From contig NZ_VKKU01000001.1 of assembly GCF_007280415.1 (NCBI RefSeq), positions 496,001 through 560,000 of the forward strand: DNA of 64,000 nucleotides, given 5' to 3'. The notes beneath the pieces are model-generated. The model searched no databases. It saw nothing but the letters and a program-made list of their open reading frames with translations, and was not told the origin of the DNA. The DNA comes from Sphingorhabdus contaminans. Its GTDB lineage: Bacteria > Pseudomonadota > Alphaproteobacteria > Sphingomonadales > Sphingomonadaceae. A program made the translations under genes and the position numbers. Shown in pieces: positions 17,991 to 28,115 of the stretch. Positions within the stretch are counted from its first letter, which is position 1, and every line of letters begins with the position of its first letter.

Positions 17991-18085
17991 GCGGCACGGG
18001 CCATAACAGGCATTCACGACTTGACAAAGTGTTGCTGCAAGGTTGTTAGGCGCGCTTTCCACAGCTTTTTTGAATTGAGTAAACA

Positions 18086-19870
18086 ATGCACGCTTATCGC
18101 ACGCACAAATGCGCGGAACTTCGCGCTTCCAATGTCGGAGACACCGTCCGCCTGTCGGGCTGGATCCACCGCAAGCGCGATCATGGCGGCGTCCTTTTCG
18201 TCGACTTGCGCGACCATTATGGCATGACGCAGATTGTCGCCGACAGCGACAGCCCCGCTTTGCCCGTTCTGGAAGGTCTGCGCCTGGAAAGCGTCGTCAC
18301 CATCGAAGGCGAGGTAAAGGCGCGCAGTGAAGCGACCGTCAACCCGAACCTGCCGACCGGCGAAATCGAATTGTTCGCACGCAGCGTGACCATCCTCAGC
18401 AAGGCGGAAGAACTGCCGCTGCCCGTCGCCGGGGAGCAGGAATATCCCGAAGAAACGCGCCTGAAATACCGTTTCCTCGACCTGCGCCGCGAAACATTGC
18501 ACGCCAATATCGTCAAGCGGACACAGATTATCCGCGAAACCCGCCGCCGGATGGAAGATATCGGCTTTACCGAATATTCGACCCCGATCCTGACCGCGTC
18601 CAGCCCCGAAGGCGCGCGCGACTTCCTCGTGCCCAGCCGTATCCACCCGGGCAAATTCTTCGCGCTGCCGCAGGCGCCGCAGCAATATAAGCAGTTGTTG
18701 ATGGTGGCCGGTTTCGACCGCTATTTCCAGATCGCACCCTGCTTCCGCGACGAAGATCCCCGTGCCGACCGTCTGCCCGGCGAATTTTACCAGCTCGATC
18801 TGGAAATGAGCTTCGTCACACAGGAAGAAGTGTGGGACACGATGGAACCTGTCATGGCGGGCGTGTTCGAAAGCTTCGCAGATGGCCGCAAGGTAACGCC
18901 CGCCGGTGAATTTCCGCGCATTCCCTATTCCAAGGCAATGCTCGATTACGGCACCGACAAGCCTGACCTGCGCAATCCGCTGATCATCCATGATGTGACC
19001 GACCATTTCCGCAAGAGCGGCTTCGGCCTGTTCGAACGCATTGTCGAAGGCGGCGGCGTCGTGCGTGCTATCCCGGCCCCCAATACGGCGGAGAAGAGCC
19101 GCAAATTCTTTGACGACATGAACGACTGGGCGCGCAGTGAAGGCCATGCAGGTCTTGGCTATGTTACGCGCAAGGGTGGCGAATTTGGCGGACCCATCGC
19201 CAAGAATCATGGCGAAGAGGGCATGAAGGCACTTTACGAGGCCATCGGCCTTGGTCCCGATGACAGTTGTTTCTTTGCCGCTGGCAAGGAAGATCAGGCC
19301 GCAAAGCTGGCCGGTGCCGCACGTACCCGAACCGGCGAGCAGCTTGATCTGGTGGAAAAGGATGCGTTCCGTTTCTGCTGGATTATCGATTTCCCTTTCT
19401 ACGAATGGGACGAAGAGGAAAAGAAGCTCGATTTTGCGCACAACCCGTTTTCCATGCCGCAAGGCGGTCTGGAGGCGTTGGAAACGCAGGACCCGCTGAC
19501 CATCAAGGCATTCCAATATGATATGGTGTGCAACGGTTATGAACTTGCGTCGGGTTCAATCCGGAACCAGCATCCCGATTTGATGGTCAAGGCGTTCGAA
19601 CTGACCGGCCTGACGCAGGCAGATGTCGAAGAACGCTTTGGCGGCATGTATCGCGCATTCCAATATGGCGCGCCTCCGCATGGCGGCATGGCGGCAGGTG
19701 TCGACCGTATGGTCATGCTGCTGTGTGGCGTGCAAAATCTGCGCGAAATCACGTTGTTCCCGATGAACCAGCGCGCCGAAGACCTGCTGATGGGTGCCCC
19801 GTCGCCCGCCATGGCAAAGCAACTGCGCGAATTGCACATCCGAGTGGTGGAACAACCGCCCAAGGCATAG
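18086..19870 (+). CDS. aspS: Aspartyl-tRNA synthetase
   Basis: Charges tRNA(Asp), and possibly tRNA(Asn), with aspartate. 594 residues, the usual length of the bacterial type with an inserted GAD domain (roughly 285-420). Seen: N-terminal OB fold ([29 protein letters not shown]), class II motif 2 [24 protein letters not shown] (in part [10 protein letters not shown]), and motif 3 [14 protein letters not shown] near the end. Whether it is discriminating cannot be decided by eye. Confidence 0.98.
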   Translation: MHAYRTHKCAELRASNVGDTVRLSGWIHRKRDHGGVLFVDLRDHYGMTQIVADSDSPALPVLEGLRLESVVTIEGEVKARSEATVNPNLPTGEIELFARSVTILSKAEELPLPVAGEQEYPEETRLKYRFLDLRRETLHANIVKRTQIIRETRRRMEDIGFTEYSTPILTASSPEGARDFLVPSRIHPGKFFALPQAPQQYKQLLMVAGFDRYFQIAPCFRDEDPRADRLPGEFYQLDLEMSFVTQEEVWDTMEPVMAGVFESFADGRKVTPAGEFPRIPYSKAMLDYGTDKPDLRNPLIIHDVTDHFRKSGFGLFERIVEGGGVVRAIPAPNTAEKSRKFFDDMNDWARSEGHAGLGYVTRKGGEFGGPIAKNHGEEGMKALYEAIGLGPDDSCFFAAGKEDQAAKLAGAARTRTGEQLDLVEKDAFRFCWIIDFPFYEWDEEEKKLDFAHNPFSMPQGGLEALETQDPLTIKAFQYDMVCNGYELASGSIRNQHPDLMVKAFELTGLTQADVEERFGGMYRAFQYGAPPHGGMAAGVDRMVMLLCGVQNLREITLFPMNQRAEDLLMGAPSPAMAKQLRELHIRVVEQPPKA

Positions 19871-19962
19871 GATTCCGGTCCATCGTCCAAACATGTCCCC
19901 CTTTAGTACGCTGCTGAATGGGGGGCTTGTTTGCGGCGGCAACTGCATTGCATAACAGTGTC

Positions 19963-20745
19963 ATGATAGACCTATCCGACTATGAATCCGGTGCCAAATA
20001 TGATGGCGATTATGATGCGGATCTAAAGGCGCTGCAGGACCGCATGGCGGAATTGCAATCGCTTCACATCCTGCACGGCGCGCGCACGCTGATCATCGTC
20101 GAAGGATGGGATGCGGCCGGGAAGGGCGGCGCGATCAAACGCCTGACCGCCACACTGGATCCGCGTTATTATCAGGTGTTCCCCATCTCCGCACCGACCC
20201 GCGAGGAAAAGGACAAGCATTTCCTCTGGCGGTTCTGGAACAAGCTGCCGGGCAAATGCGAAATAAACATCTGGGACCGCAGCCATTATGGCCGCGTGCT
20301 GGTCGAACGGGTCGAAGGTTTTTGCAGCGAGGCCGAATGGCGGCGCGGCTATGACGAAATCAACGAATTTGAATCACGCCAGGGTGAAATCGGCACCAAA
20401 ATCATCAAGCTGTTTCTGCATGTGACTCAGGAAACGCAGGACAAGGTCCTGACCGAACGCCTTGAGGATCCCGCAAAACGCTGGAAAGTTACCGCAGAAG
20501 ATTTCCGCAACCGCGACAAACGCGCCGAATATCTCGATGCGATGAAAGACATGTTCAAGCGCACCGACACCCACTGGGCGCCCTGGACCGTAATCGACGG
20601 CAACAACCAGAAAGCCTCACGCATCGCCGTTCTCGCGCATGTGGTAAAAGAACTGGAAAACAGCGTCCCGCAATTATTCCCGGAAGCCGACGAAGCCATC
20701 CTGAAACTGGCAGAAGACGCGCTGGGGTATAAGGCGGATAGTTGA
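19963..20745 (+). CDS. ppk2: Polyphosphate kinase 2
   Basis: PPK2 enzymes use polyphosphate to phosphorylate nucleoside mono- or diphosphates, or the reverse. The ATG at 19963 gives 260 residues, the size of a single-domain PPK2. Seen: Walker A GWDAAGKGG (48-56), lid/Arg block FLWRFWNKLPGKCEINIWDR, Walker B in NIWDRSHYGRVLVERVEGF, and FFKLFLHV-like IIKLFLHVTQETQ. The preference for AMP, ADP or GDP cannot be settled from sequence alone. Upstream ATGs in frame (19918) precede the conserved region and are not used here. Confidence 0.92.
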   Translation: MIDLSDYESGAKYDGDYDADLKALQDRMAELQSLHILHGARTLIIVEGWDAAGKGGAIKRLTATLDPRYYQVFPISAPTREEKDKHFLWRFWNKLPGKCEINIWDRSHYGRVLVERVEGFCSEAEWRRGYDEINEFESRQGEIGTKIIKLFLHVTQETQDKVLTERLEDPAKRWKVTAEDFRNRDKRAEYLDAMKDMFKRTDTHWAPWTVIDGNNQKASRIAVLAHVVKELENSVPQLFPEADEAILKLAEDALGYKADS

Positions 20746-20763
20746 GTCCAACCCGCACCGTCG

Positions 20764-20918
20764 GAGCCCCTCTCCAACTCCGCCTAGGCCTTGCGGCCAA
20801 GGCTCCGTATCCTCTCCCCTAAAGGGGAGAGGCGAGGCACATATCCCTCTCCCCTTCAGGGGAGAGGTACGCAGTCTTACGGCTTTAGCCGTTAGACGCA
20901 GTGGAGATGGGGAGGTCG
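20764..20918. repeat. Palindromic repeat element, copy A (155 bp)
   Basis: First of two direct copies flanking the DUF559 gene. It begins GAGCCCCTCTCCAACTCCGC and ends GGAGATGGGGAGGTCG; its ends are imperfect inverted repeats (CCCCTCTCCAA against TGGAGATGGGG). Inside are two strong hairpins (CTCTCCCCTAAAGGGGAGAG and CCTCTCCCCTTCAGGGGAG...) and GGCTTTAGCC/GGCCTTGCGGCC palindromes. The 35 bases at 20787-20821 are missing from copy B. Confidence 0.88.
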
Positions 20919-20970
20919 GGCACTGCCATTCCGCTATTGAACTATCTCACAGTCGAGCTATCTATAAATA

Positions 20971-21336
20971 GTGCGAAATCAAACTCTTATCTTAAGAGCA
21001 AAGCAAATGCGTCGCGAGGCGACTCCGCCCGAACGTGCCTTGTGGGCATGTTTGAAATCAGACCAACTTCTTGGCGCGAAGTTTCGCCGGCAGGTTGTGA
21101 TAGGCCCCTATATCGCAGATTTTGCATGCCGGTCGCCTGTGAAACTGGTTGTTGAACTCGACGGCGAGTCTCATGGCGCGCAAACTGAATATGACGCAAG
21201 GCGCACACACTATCTTGAGCAACTAGGATATCGTGTCTTGCGTTTTTCCAATCCGGATGTGTTCCGCAATAGGGAGGATGTGCTGGCGACGATAGCACTA
21301 AATCTCACCGCCGAGCCCCTCTCCAACTCCGCCTAA
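20971..21336 (+). CDS. DUF559 (Vsr-like endonuclease fold) protein
   Basis: 121 residues from a GTG start at 20971 (an ATG at 21007 would remove 12 residues). Seen: ILRAKQMRREATPPERALW, the DUF559 opening; FRRQVVIGPYIADFACR and LVVELDGESHGAQTEYDARR, which hold the Asp/Glu-x-Asp residues of the PD-(D/E)XK-like Vsr fold; and YRVLRFSNPDVFRNREDVL at the end. The last six codons and the TAA stop lie inside repeat copy B, so the repeat supplies the C-terminus. Substrate and role are unknown; members are widespread next to short repeats. No partner methylase is visible. Confidence 0.88.
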   Translation: MRNQTLILRAKQMRREATPPERALWACLKSDQLLGAKFRRQVVIGPYIADFACRSPVKLVVELDGESHGAQTEYDARRTHYLEQLGYRVLRFSNPDVFRNREDVLATIALNLTAEPLSNSA

Positions 21337-21432
21337 AGGGGAGAGACGAGGCATATTTCCCTCTCCCCTTCAGGGGAGAGGTACGCAGTCTTACGGCTTT
21401 AGCCGTTAGACGCAGTGGAGAGGGGGAGGTCG
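21313..21432. repeat. Palindromic repeat element, copy B (120 bp)
   Basis: Direct copy of the element at 20764-20918, nearly identical apart from a 35-base internal deletion bounded by the microhomology CCTA and a few substitutions. It contains the hairpin CTCTCCCCTTCAGGGGAGAG, and its ends CCCCTCTCCAA / TGGAGAGGGGG form a terminal inverted repeat. It overlaps the last 24 bases of the DUF559 gene and ends 12 bases before the greB stop. Confidence 0.88.
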
Positions 21433-21443
21433 TGCACCAAACC

Positions 21444-21932
21444 CTATTCTACCCCGTCAGGATAGCTGATTTCCATCACTTCCCATTCCTTGGGGCCAGA
21501 CGGCAGATGGACGGTTTTGACTTCGCCAACCTTTGCCCCGCGCAAGGCACGGGCGAGGGGGGAGTTCCAGCCTATGCGGCCTTCGGCGGCTTCGGCTTCG
21601 TCGTCGCCGACGATGGTCACGGTGCGGTGGACATCGTCTATGTCCGCCATGGTGACAGTTGCGCCGAAATAGACTTTGCTGCGATCCGGCTGTTTTGCGG
21701 GATCGAGGACATTTGCGAACTTCATTTTTTTCGACAACTGCCCGAGTTCGCGGTCAATCGCGCGCAGCTTTTGCTTGCCGTAGATATAGTCGCCATTTTC
21801 GCTGCGGTCGCCATTGCCCGCCGCCCAGCTGACGGTTTCGACCACGGCAGGGCGTTCGACGGCAAAGAGTTGCTCATACCGTGCGCGCAGGGCCGCGAAT
21901 CCGGCGGGGGTTATCGGGTTGGTTCGTTCCAT
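21444..21932 (-). CDS. greB: Transcript cleavage/elongation factor GreB
   Basis: Rescues backtracked RNA polymerase by stimulating transcript cleavage through its secondary channel. 162 residues: N-terminal coiled coil (PAGFAALRARYEQLF ... LRAIDRELGQLSKKMKFA) with the acidic tip GDRSENGDYIYGKQKL, then the FKBP-like C-terminal domain (IGWNSPLARALRGAKVGEV). WAAGNGDRSENGDYIYGK is closer to GreB than GreA. The 14-base gap to the lytic transglycosylase gene suggests that it is cotranscribed downstream of it. Confidence 0.93.
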   Translation of the reverse strand: MERTNPITPAGFAALRARYEQLFAVERPAVVETVSWAAGNGDRSENGDYIYGKQKLRAIDRELGQLSKKMKFANVLDPAKQPDRSKVYFGATVTMADIDDVHRTVTIVGDDEAEAAEGRIGWNSPLARALRGAKVGEVKTVHLPSGPKEWEVMEISYPDGVE

Positions 21933-21946
21933 GGGGGTGACCTATG

Positions 21947-23986
21947 TCACCCCGGCGTGGATTTGCCCAGATAGGTACTGAGCGGCGTTGCCGAACGGAT
22001 CCGCGCCTTTTCGGGGTGCAGATGGTCATATACCACCGCATTTTCGAGCACGCGCTGCACATAGTTGCGTGTTTCGAACAGCGGGATTTTTTCGATCCAG
22101 TCGATCACGCTGATGGCACCGGTGCGCGGATCGCCATTGGCGGCAAGCCATTTGTTCACATTGCCGGGACCGGCATTATAGGCGGCAACCGCAAGCGGGT
22201 AGCTGCCATTATAATAGTTCAGCATCCGCTGGATATAGGTCGAACCGAGCTGGATATTGTAATCGGTGTCCACGGTCAGCGCGTCGGGGCGATAGGCCAT
22301 GGAAATCTTGCCCGATGTTTCGCGCGCCGTGCCCGGCATCAACTGCATCAGGCCGCGTGCGCCTGCATGGCTGACGGCGGCTTTGTCAAACTGGCTTTCC
22401 TGTCGGGCAATGGCATGGATCAGCGTCCAGTTATGCGACTGGTCGGCAGGAACACTGACGGTAGGATAACCAAGGCTTATAAGGCCGTCATGGCCATTAA
22501 GCCGCGCATTGCGACCGGCCATCACCGACAGGTCGGGGCGGTTGATCATTTTGGACAGGCTGACGGCCGACAGGAATTGCTGTTCGGTCAGGGCATTGCG
22601 CGAAATGGCGCGCAGGAAATTGCTCTGGTCCTTCCACGTGCCATATTTGGCCGCGAGTTTCGCCGCCAGATAGGATGCAGGTGCGGTCTCGGTCGATACG
22701 GGCGGCAAAGACGCGACTTTCGGGATGGATGGCATCGGGCGTCCCAAGGCCTCCAGCGCCAATTGGCCGTAGAAATTCTCATAATAGCTGCCAGCGCTGG
22801 CATAATGTTGCTGGGCAAGGGCAGAATCGCCCGCCTTGGCGGCGGCCTTACCGGCCCAGTAGAATCCCTTGGACCGTGTCTGGGGGGATTTGGCGGCGTT
22901 GGCGTAGCTGGTGAACATCGCCACGGCATCGCGCGGGCGTCCCAGATTGTTCATGGCAAGCGTTCCTGCCAGCCAGGTGAGACTGGTGTAATTGTCGCGC
23001 GTGGTCAAATCCTGGTCGGCGATATTCTGTCCGGGGGCAATCGCGTCATCTACGCGCGATGCGATCCGGTAGGCGACATCGCTTTGACCGTCTTTGGCCG
23101 CAGCCTGCGCATGGGTGAGCAGCAGCTTGTACCAGTCTTTCAATACCGGGACAGGTGCCGTCAGGCGGCTCCGGTTGGCGAGCAATTCACGGGCGGCAAA
23201 GCTGTTTCCGCCGGTGCGAAGGGCATCTGCGCGGGCGGCGAGAAGGCTTGCCTCGCCATTGGCGGCCGAACCGGCTTCACCGACTTTCAAATCCGCATCC
23301 GGGCTTTTCAGGCGCACGGCCATGGCCGCAACGAAGGATGGACGACGCTGCGGCGATGTGTAGGCAACCCAACGCTCGGCCGCGCGGGTCGCGCTTGACC
23401 ACAGCAGGCGGTCAACGCGGGCATCATAGTCGGCGGACGTCAGGCTGGACCCTGCGATACGGAACAGGCGGGCCTCGTCATCATCGGACAGGGGGCCACC
23501 GCGCCAGGCTTCACGCGCCACCGCAATGGCGCGCGTCTTGTCGCCACCTGCATCCAGCGCCATGGCAAATTTGGCCCGGCCGCCATTGGTCAGCGGCGGC
23601 AAACGGTCAAAATAGGCAACAACCTGCGATGGCGAAAAGCTGAGCGGATTGATCGCCTGCTCGGCATTTTTGCGCATATCCTCGGCATTGGGCCAGTCGG
23701 GATAGTCCATCAGGAAGGATGCATAATCGTTGAAGCTGTAGCCTGCCGAAGCGCTCAGCATTTTCCAGCGTTGCAGTGCGGCGGGGATTTTGCCCTCGCT
23801 GGGGTCATATTGGATTGCCGGTGCCGGCTGTCCAGCCGCGGGGGCAGGGGTGCCTGCCGCTGTGCCCGTCGGTGTGCCGGTGCCGGGCTTCCAGATAATT
23901 TCAGGTTGCTGTTGTGCCGCTGCCATCGCAGTAGCAGGAAGAATCAGCAGCGATGCTGAAATGAGATGCTTTACCATGCTGGACAT
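21947..23986 (-). CDS. slt: Soluble lytic murein transglycosylase
   Basis: Periplasmic enzyme cleaving the MurNAc-GlcNAc bond of peptidoglycan to anhydro products. The ATG at 23986 gives 679 residues with signal peptide MSSMVKHLISASLLILPATA (cleavage near AMAAA); an ATG three codons on (23977) is also possible. A Gly/Thr/Pro linker precedes a long alpha-helical superhelix (U/L-like, with SADYDARVDRLLW, KGFYWAGKAAAKAGD). The C-terminal SLT domain has AIARQESQF with the catalytic Glu, HAGARGLMQLMPGTA and VAAYNAGPGNVNKWL. Divergent from dapA. Confidence 0.94.
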   Translation of the reverse strand: MSSMVKHLISASLLILPATAMAAAQQQPEIIWKPGTGTPTGTAAGTPAPAAGQPAPAIQYDPSEGKIPAALQRWKMLSASAGYSFNDYASFLMDYPDWPNAEDMRKNAEQAINPLSFSPSQVVAYFDRLPPLTNGGRAKFAMALDAGGDKTRAIAVAREAWRGGPLSDDDEARLFRIAGSSLTSADYDARVDRLLWSSATRAAERWVAYTSPQRRPSFVAAMAVRLKSPDADLKVGEAGSAANGEASLLAARADALRTGGNSFAARELLANRSRLTAPVPVLKDWYKLLLTHAQAAAKDGQSDVAYRIASRVDDAIAPGQNIADQDLTTRDNYTSLTWLAGTLAMNNLGRPRDAVAMFTSYANAAKSPQTRSKGFYWAGKAAAKAGDSALAQQHYASAGSYYENFYGQLALEALGRPMPSIPKVASLPPVSTETAPASYLAAKLAAKYGTWKDQSNFLRAISRNALTEQQFLSAVSLSKMINRPDLSVMAGRNARLNGHDGLISLGYPTVSVPADQSHNWTLIHAIARQESQFDKAAVSHAGARGLMQLMPGTARETSGKISMAYRPDALTVDTDYNIQLGSTYIQRMLNYYNGSYPLAVAAYNAGPGNVNKWLAANGDPRTGAISVIDWIEKIPLFETRNYVQRVLENAVVYDHLHPEKARIRSATPLSTYLGKSTPG

Positions 23987-24074
23987 ATTATGTGCCCCAT
24001 CCTTATCAGGTGCTGAACGAACGACTATATTCCCCATAGCCTGTGTCTATGGTCTAAAATGAAAGATATATGCC

Positions 24075-24950
24075 ATGTTTTCCGGATCAATACCGGCCCT
24101 AGTGACTCCTTTTTGCGACGGGGCGTTTAGCGAGAAGCATTTTCGCGCGCTGATCGACTGGCAAATCGAGAATGGATCCAGCGCGCTTGTGCCTGCGGGG
24201 ACGACGGGGGAATCATCAACACTGTCCAATGCGGAGCACCATCGCGTGATCGAGGTCTGTATCGAGCAGGCGGCCGGACGCGTGCCGGTGATTGCGGGCT
24301 GCGGCTCGAACGATACCAACAACGCGATCCTGCACCTCAATTTTTCGAAAAAGAGCGGGGCGGCGGCGGGGCTTGTGGTTGCGCCCTATTATAACCGGCC
24401 CAATCAGGAGGGGATCTACGCCCATTTCGAGGCGATGACGAAGAAGAATGACCTGCCGATCGTGCTGTACAATGTACCGGCGCGGACGGTGACGGACATC
24501 AAGCCGGAGACGGTCGCGCGGCTGGCGAAGCTGCCGACGGTCATCGGCATCAAGGACGCCAGCGGCGATATGCCGCGGGTCACCGACCACCGCCTGGCCT
24601 GCGGGCCGGATTTCTGCCTGTTATCGGGCGTTGATGAACAGTCGCTCGCCTTCAATGCCGCGGGCGGGGTGGGGTGCATCTCGGTCACCGCCAATGTCGC
24701 GCCGAAGCTGTGTGCGGAATTCCAGGCGGCGTGCGCGTCGGGCGATTATGAGCTGGCACGCAATCTGAACGATAAGCTTTATCCTCTTCATCTTGCGCTG
24801 TTTTCCGACGCATCGCCCGGGCCGATCAAATATGCGCTGTCCCGGGTTATCGAAGGCTTCCCCACCGAGCTGCGCCTGCCCATGACCCCGCCGAGCGAGG
24901 CCAGCCGCCGTCAGGTCGATGCCGCTTTGGAGAATGCAGGTCTCATCTGA
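24075..24950 (+). CDS. dapA: 4-hydroxy-tetrahydrodipicolinate synthase
   Basis: Condenses pyruvate with aspartate semialdehyde, the first committed step of lysine/diaminopimelate synthesis. 291 residues: [15 protein letters not shown] (substrate loop), [27 protein letters not shown] with Tyr132, and [10 protein letters not shown] with the Schiff-base Lys160. Serine replaces the more common proline in TTGESPTL. The TGA stop shares one base with the smpB ATG (TGATG). Confidence 0.97.
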   Translation: MFSGSIPALVTPFCDGAFSEKHFRALIDWQIENGSSALVPAGTTGESSTLSNAEHHRVIEVCIEQAAGRVPVIAGCGSNDTNNAILHLNFSKKSGAAAGLVVAPYYNRPNQEGIYAHFEAMTKKNDLPIVLYNVPARTVTDIKPETVARLAKLPTVIGIKDASGDMPRVTDHRLACGPDFCLLSGVDEQSLAFNAAGGVGCISVTANVAPKLCAEFQAACASGDYELARNLNDKLYPLHLALFSDASPGPIKYALSRVIEGFPTELRLPMTPPSEASRRQVDAALENAGLI

Positions 24951-25432
24951 TGTCGCGTCCCAAAACCGAAGAGTTCAACAAGGTCAAAACCGTCGCCGAA
25001 AACCGGCGTGCGCGGTATGATTACCATATCGACGACAAATATGAGGCCGGGATCGTCCTGACCGGGACCGAAGTCAAATCGCTGCGCTTTGGCGAAGGGT
25101 CGATTGCGGAAAGCTATGCCGAGGTAAAAGACGACCAGGTGTGGCTGATCAACGCCAATATCCCGGAGTTCAGCCATGGCAACCGCTACAACCACGAACC
25201 CAAGCGGCCCCGTAAATTGCTCCTTAATATTCGCGAGATAAACAAGCTGCACGGCGCGGTGATGCGTCAGGGTATGACGCTTGTCCCGCTGTCGATCTAT
25301 TTCAACGGCAAGGGGCGGGCAAAGGTAGAACTTGCGCTCGCCAAGGGTAAGAAAGCCCCCGACAAGCGCGCGACCGAGAAGGAACGCGATTGGAAGCGGG
25401 AGCAGGGACGTATCATGCGGGATCGCGGATGA
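24950..25432 (+). CDS. smpB: SsrA-binding protein SmpB
   Basis: Binds tmRNA and delivers it to stalled ribosomes. 160 residues: [61 protein letters not shown] and the basic C-terminal tail ([19 protein letters not shown]) needed for A-site reading. Translationally coupled to dapA and to the next gene. The tmRNA gene itself is not in the window. Confidence 0.98.
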   Translation: MSRPKTEEFNKVKTVAENRRARYDYHIDDKYEAGIVLTGTEVKSLRFGEGSIAESYAEVKDDQVWLINANIPEFSHGNRYNHEPKRPRKLLLNIREINKLHGAVMRQGMTLVPLSIYFNGKGRAKVELALAKGKKAPDKRATEKERDWKREQGRIMRDRG

Positions 25433-25995
25433 GCAAATTTGGCGCCTGGATACAGCGGCAAGCCCCGACTCGCGACAGTTTCGAGCGCAGCCGTTTCCTG
25501 CGCCCCTTTGCGCAGCGCGTCTTCCATCCGGCGCTGTGGCGTTTCACGCGCCGGTCGGTGCCGCGCGGCGTCGCGCTGGGCCTGCTCGTCGGCATTTTCC
25601 TGCTGATTCCCGGTGTCCAGATTGCGGGCGTTGCGTTGCTGGCCCTGCCGGTGCGCGCCAATATTCCCATCGGCGCGGCCATGACCTTTCTCAGCATGCC
25701 GGCCACCACACCCTTCATATTGTTCGCATCGGTCTATGTCGGCGAATCGGTTCTGCGTCTGAGCGGCGGCTCAGGGCGTTTTTACCAACTGATCGAATCC
25801 AGTGCGCCCCTGTCTGCATGGCTTGATTTCGTCTGGACCGAAGCACCCATGGCCTTTGTGCAGGGTGTTGCAGGACTCGCCATCATCTCGGTCGTCGCAG
25901 CAGCACTTGGCTATGTGCTGGCGGCTTGGTTCTGGCGCTGGTGGATCAGCGCCAAATGGCGACGCCGGTCGAAATCACTTGCGGCTGGTGGATAA
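25429..25995 (+). CDS. DUF2062 inner-membrane protein
   Basis: 188 residues from the ATG at 25429, which overlaps the smpB stop by four bases. It opens with a cytoplasmic segment ([37 protein letters not shown]) and then [21 protein letters not shown], the DUF2062 signature. Two or three further membrane segments follow ([41 protein letters not shown]) and a basic C-terminus ([10 protein letters not shown]). Function unknown; commonly found beside smpB in sphingomonads as far as I recall. Confidence 0.85.
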   Translation: MSKFGAWIQRQAPTRDSFERSRFLRPFAQRVFHPALWRFTRRSVPRGVALGLLVGIFLLIPGVQIAGVALLALPVRANIPIGAAMTFLSMPATTPFILFASVYVGESVLRLSGGSGRFYQLIESSAPLSAWLDFVWTEAPMAFVQGVAGLAIISVVAAALGYVLAAWFWRWWISAKWRRRSKSLAAGG

Positions 25996-26057
25996 TCTGT
26001 AGCTTGGCTTTGCCGCTTGGATAGCGAATATTCCCCTGTAGTTTAGGGGAGTTTACC

Positions 26058-28106
26058 ATGAAGATTACCAAAAGCTGGGCCCTCGGCCTGACTGTATCGA
26101 TGCTCGCGCTGAGTACGCCTGCCGCTGCGGAAAATGCCGCCCCGGCACAAGAAGCGGCACCCAAAAGCGGGCCGCAACTTGGCACCTATGGTTTTGATAC
26201 CGATGGCATGGATACATCGGTGTCGCCTGCCGATGATTTCTATCTCTACGCCAACGGCAAATGGGCCGAGAAAACCCAGATTCCCGCCGACAAGTCCAAC
26301 TATGGCATGTTCACCGCGCTCGACGATCTGTCGAAGGAACGTGTGAAGCTGGTTCTGGAGGCCGAAAAGGATGTCAAAGGCAGCAAGGCCGGCGATGTTT
26401 ACGCCAGCTATCTCGACACCGCGACGGTCGAGAAAAAAGGCCTGAAACCGATCCAGCCCTGGCTGAAGCAGGTGCGCGGTATCAAGAGCAAGGCCGCCTT
26501 TGAAAAGATGTTGCCAACCGCTGCCCGCAATGGCGTGGGCGCCCTGTTCGGCGGTTTTGTGGGGCAGGACGACAAGAATCCCGATGTCTATATATTCCAG
26601 ATCTATCAGGGCGGCACCGGCTTGCCCGACCGGGACATGTATCTGGTCGAAAATGACAAGTTCGAGGCGATCCGCAAGGCCTATAAGGAATATCTGGCAA
26701 AGATGCTGACCCTTGCGGGTGAGAAAAATGCCGTCGCACGGGCCGATGCCATTTTTGCGGTGGAAAAGAAAATCGCGGAAGTTCAATGGACTCGCGAAGA
26801 TTCTTCAGACGCCACCAAAACCTATAACAAAATGACTGTGGCCGAGCTCGACAAGATTACGCCGGGCCTGAAACTGTCGTCCGTGCTGACCGGCGTCAGC
26901 CCGAAGATTACCGAGGTGGTGGTGGCGCAACCCAGCGCGATAACCGGCATAGCCAAGATTTTTGCCGATACCGATCTCGCGGTTCTGAAGGACCAGATGA
27001 TCGTCAACAGTCTGGCCACATTCTCCAACGTGCTGCCCGATTCGGTTTCGGACACAACCTTTGCCTTTTACGGCACCACCCTGCAGGGTACGCCGCAGCG
27101 CGAACCCCGCTGGAAACGTGGCGTTTCCCTGACCGAGGGAACGGTGGGCGATGAAGTCGGCAAGGCCTATGCCGCCAAATATTTCCCGCCGGAAACCAAG
27201 GCCGCGATGGACACTCTTGTCAAAAATGTTCTCGCTGCCATGGGACGTCGCATCGACGGATTAACCTGGATGCAGCCCGAAACCAAAGCCAAGGCGCGGA
27301 CCAAGCTTGCCAATTTCACCACCAAGATCGGCTATCCCGACCGGTGGAAGGATTATTCGAAGCTGAAAATCGTACGCGGCGACCTGTTTGGTAATGATTT
27401 GCGGGCCAACCAGTGGGGCTTTGACGACAATATCTCCAAATTGGGTGGTCCAATCCGCCGTTGGGAATGGGGCATGTTGCCACAGACCGTGAACGCATAC
27501 GCCAATTTCGGCATGAACGAGATCGTCTTTCCTGCCGCCATCCTGCAACCGCCGTTCTTTGATCCCAAGGCTGACCCGGCGATCAACTATGGCGGTATCG
27601 GTGCGGTAATCGGCCATGAAATCAGCCATCATTTTGACGATCAGGGCGCCAAATATGACGAAAATGGCAAGCTTTCCGACTGGTGGACGGAAAGTGACGT
27701 CAAGGCGTTCGAAGCCGCCGGCAAGAAGCTGATTGCCCAATATGATGCATATAAGATTTTCCCCGATGCGTCGGTAAAGGGCGAATTTACGCTGGGCGAA
27801 AATATCGGCGACCTTGCCGGTCTGACCATTGCCTATGATGCCTATCGCGCATCGCTGAACGGGAAAGAACCGCCGGTTATCGACGGCATGACCGGTGACC
27901 AGCGCTTTTTCCTGGGCTGGGCGCAGGTCTGGCGGCGCAATTATCGCGAGGCGAATTTGCGCCAGCGCCTGATTACCGACCCGCACAGCCCCTCGGCACA
28001 GCGCGCATGGGTGGTACGCAATCTTGACAAATGGTACGATGCGTTCCAGCCGAAAGCGGATGGAAAATTATACCTCAAGCCCGAGGAACGTGTCCGCATC
28101 TGGTAA
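26058..28106 (+). CDS. M13 (neprilysin-like) secreted zinc metallopeptidase
   Basis: 682 residues with Sec signal MKITKSWALGLTVSMLALST (cleavage near PAAAEN). N-terminal M13 domain with DDFYLYANGKWAEKTQIPADKSNYG; C-terminal catalytic domain with IGHEISHHFDDQG (HEISH at 520-524) and ENIGDLAGL with the third zinc ligand Glu; ends KPEERVRIW, close to the usual W-terminated tail. Likely periplasmic or outer-membrane-associated oligopeptidase. Ten bases separate it from cckA. A small hairpin at 26032-26050 covers its ribosome-binding site. Confidence 0.95.
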   Translation: MKITKSWALGLTVSMLALSTPAAAENAAPAQEAAPKSGPQLGTYGFDTDGMDTSVSPADDFYLYANGKWAEKTQIPADKSNYGMFTALDDLSKERVKLVLEAEKDVKGSKAGDVYASYLDTATVEKKGLKPIQPWLKQVRGIKSKAAFEKMLPTAARNGVGALFGGFVGQDDKNPDVYIFQIYQGGTGLPDRDMYLVENDKFEAIRKAYKEYLAKMLTLAGEKNAVARADAIFAVEKKIAEVQWTREDSSDATKTYNKMTVAELDKITPGLKLSSVLTGVSPKITEVVVAQPSAITGIAKIFADTDLAVLKDQMIVNSLATFSNVLPDSVSDTTFAFYGTTLQGTPQREPRWKRGVSLTEGTVGDEVGKAYAAKYFPPETKAAMDTLVKNVLAAMGRRIDGLTWMQPETKAKARTKLANFTTKIGYPDRWKDYSKLKIVRGDLFGNDLRANQWGFDDNISKLGGPIRRWEWGMLPQTVNAYANFGMNEIVFPAAILQPPFFDPKADPAINYGGIGAVIGHEISHHFDDQGAKYDENGKLSDWWTESDVKAFEAAGKKLIAQYDAYKIFPDASVKGEFTLGENIGDLAGLTIAYDAYRASLNGKEPPVIDGMTGDQRFFLGWAQVWRRNYREANLRQRLITDPHSPSAQRAWVVRNLDKWYDAFQPKADGKLYLKPEERVRIW

Positions 28107-28115
28107 GGAGCCGCT

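Noticed and set aside
18014-19516. A 500-codon open frame on the minus strand
   Set aside because: Antisense to aspS, which is unmistakable; the product shows no motif.
21944-23398. A 484-codon open frame on the plus strand
   Set aside because: Antisense to the lytic transglycosylase gene with its intact SLT domain and signal peptide.
26032-26050. Hairpin TCCCCT-N7-AGGGGA over the ribosome-binding site of the M13 peptidase gene
   Set aside because: Six base pairs are weak and can arise by chance beside a purine-rich ribosome-binding site; no further support for a switch.
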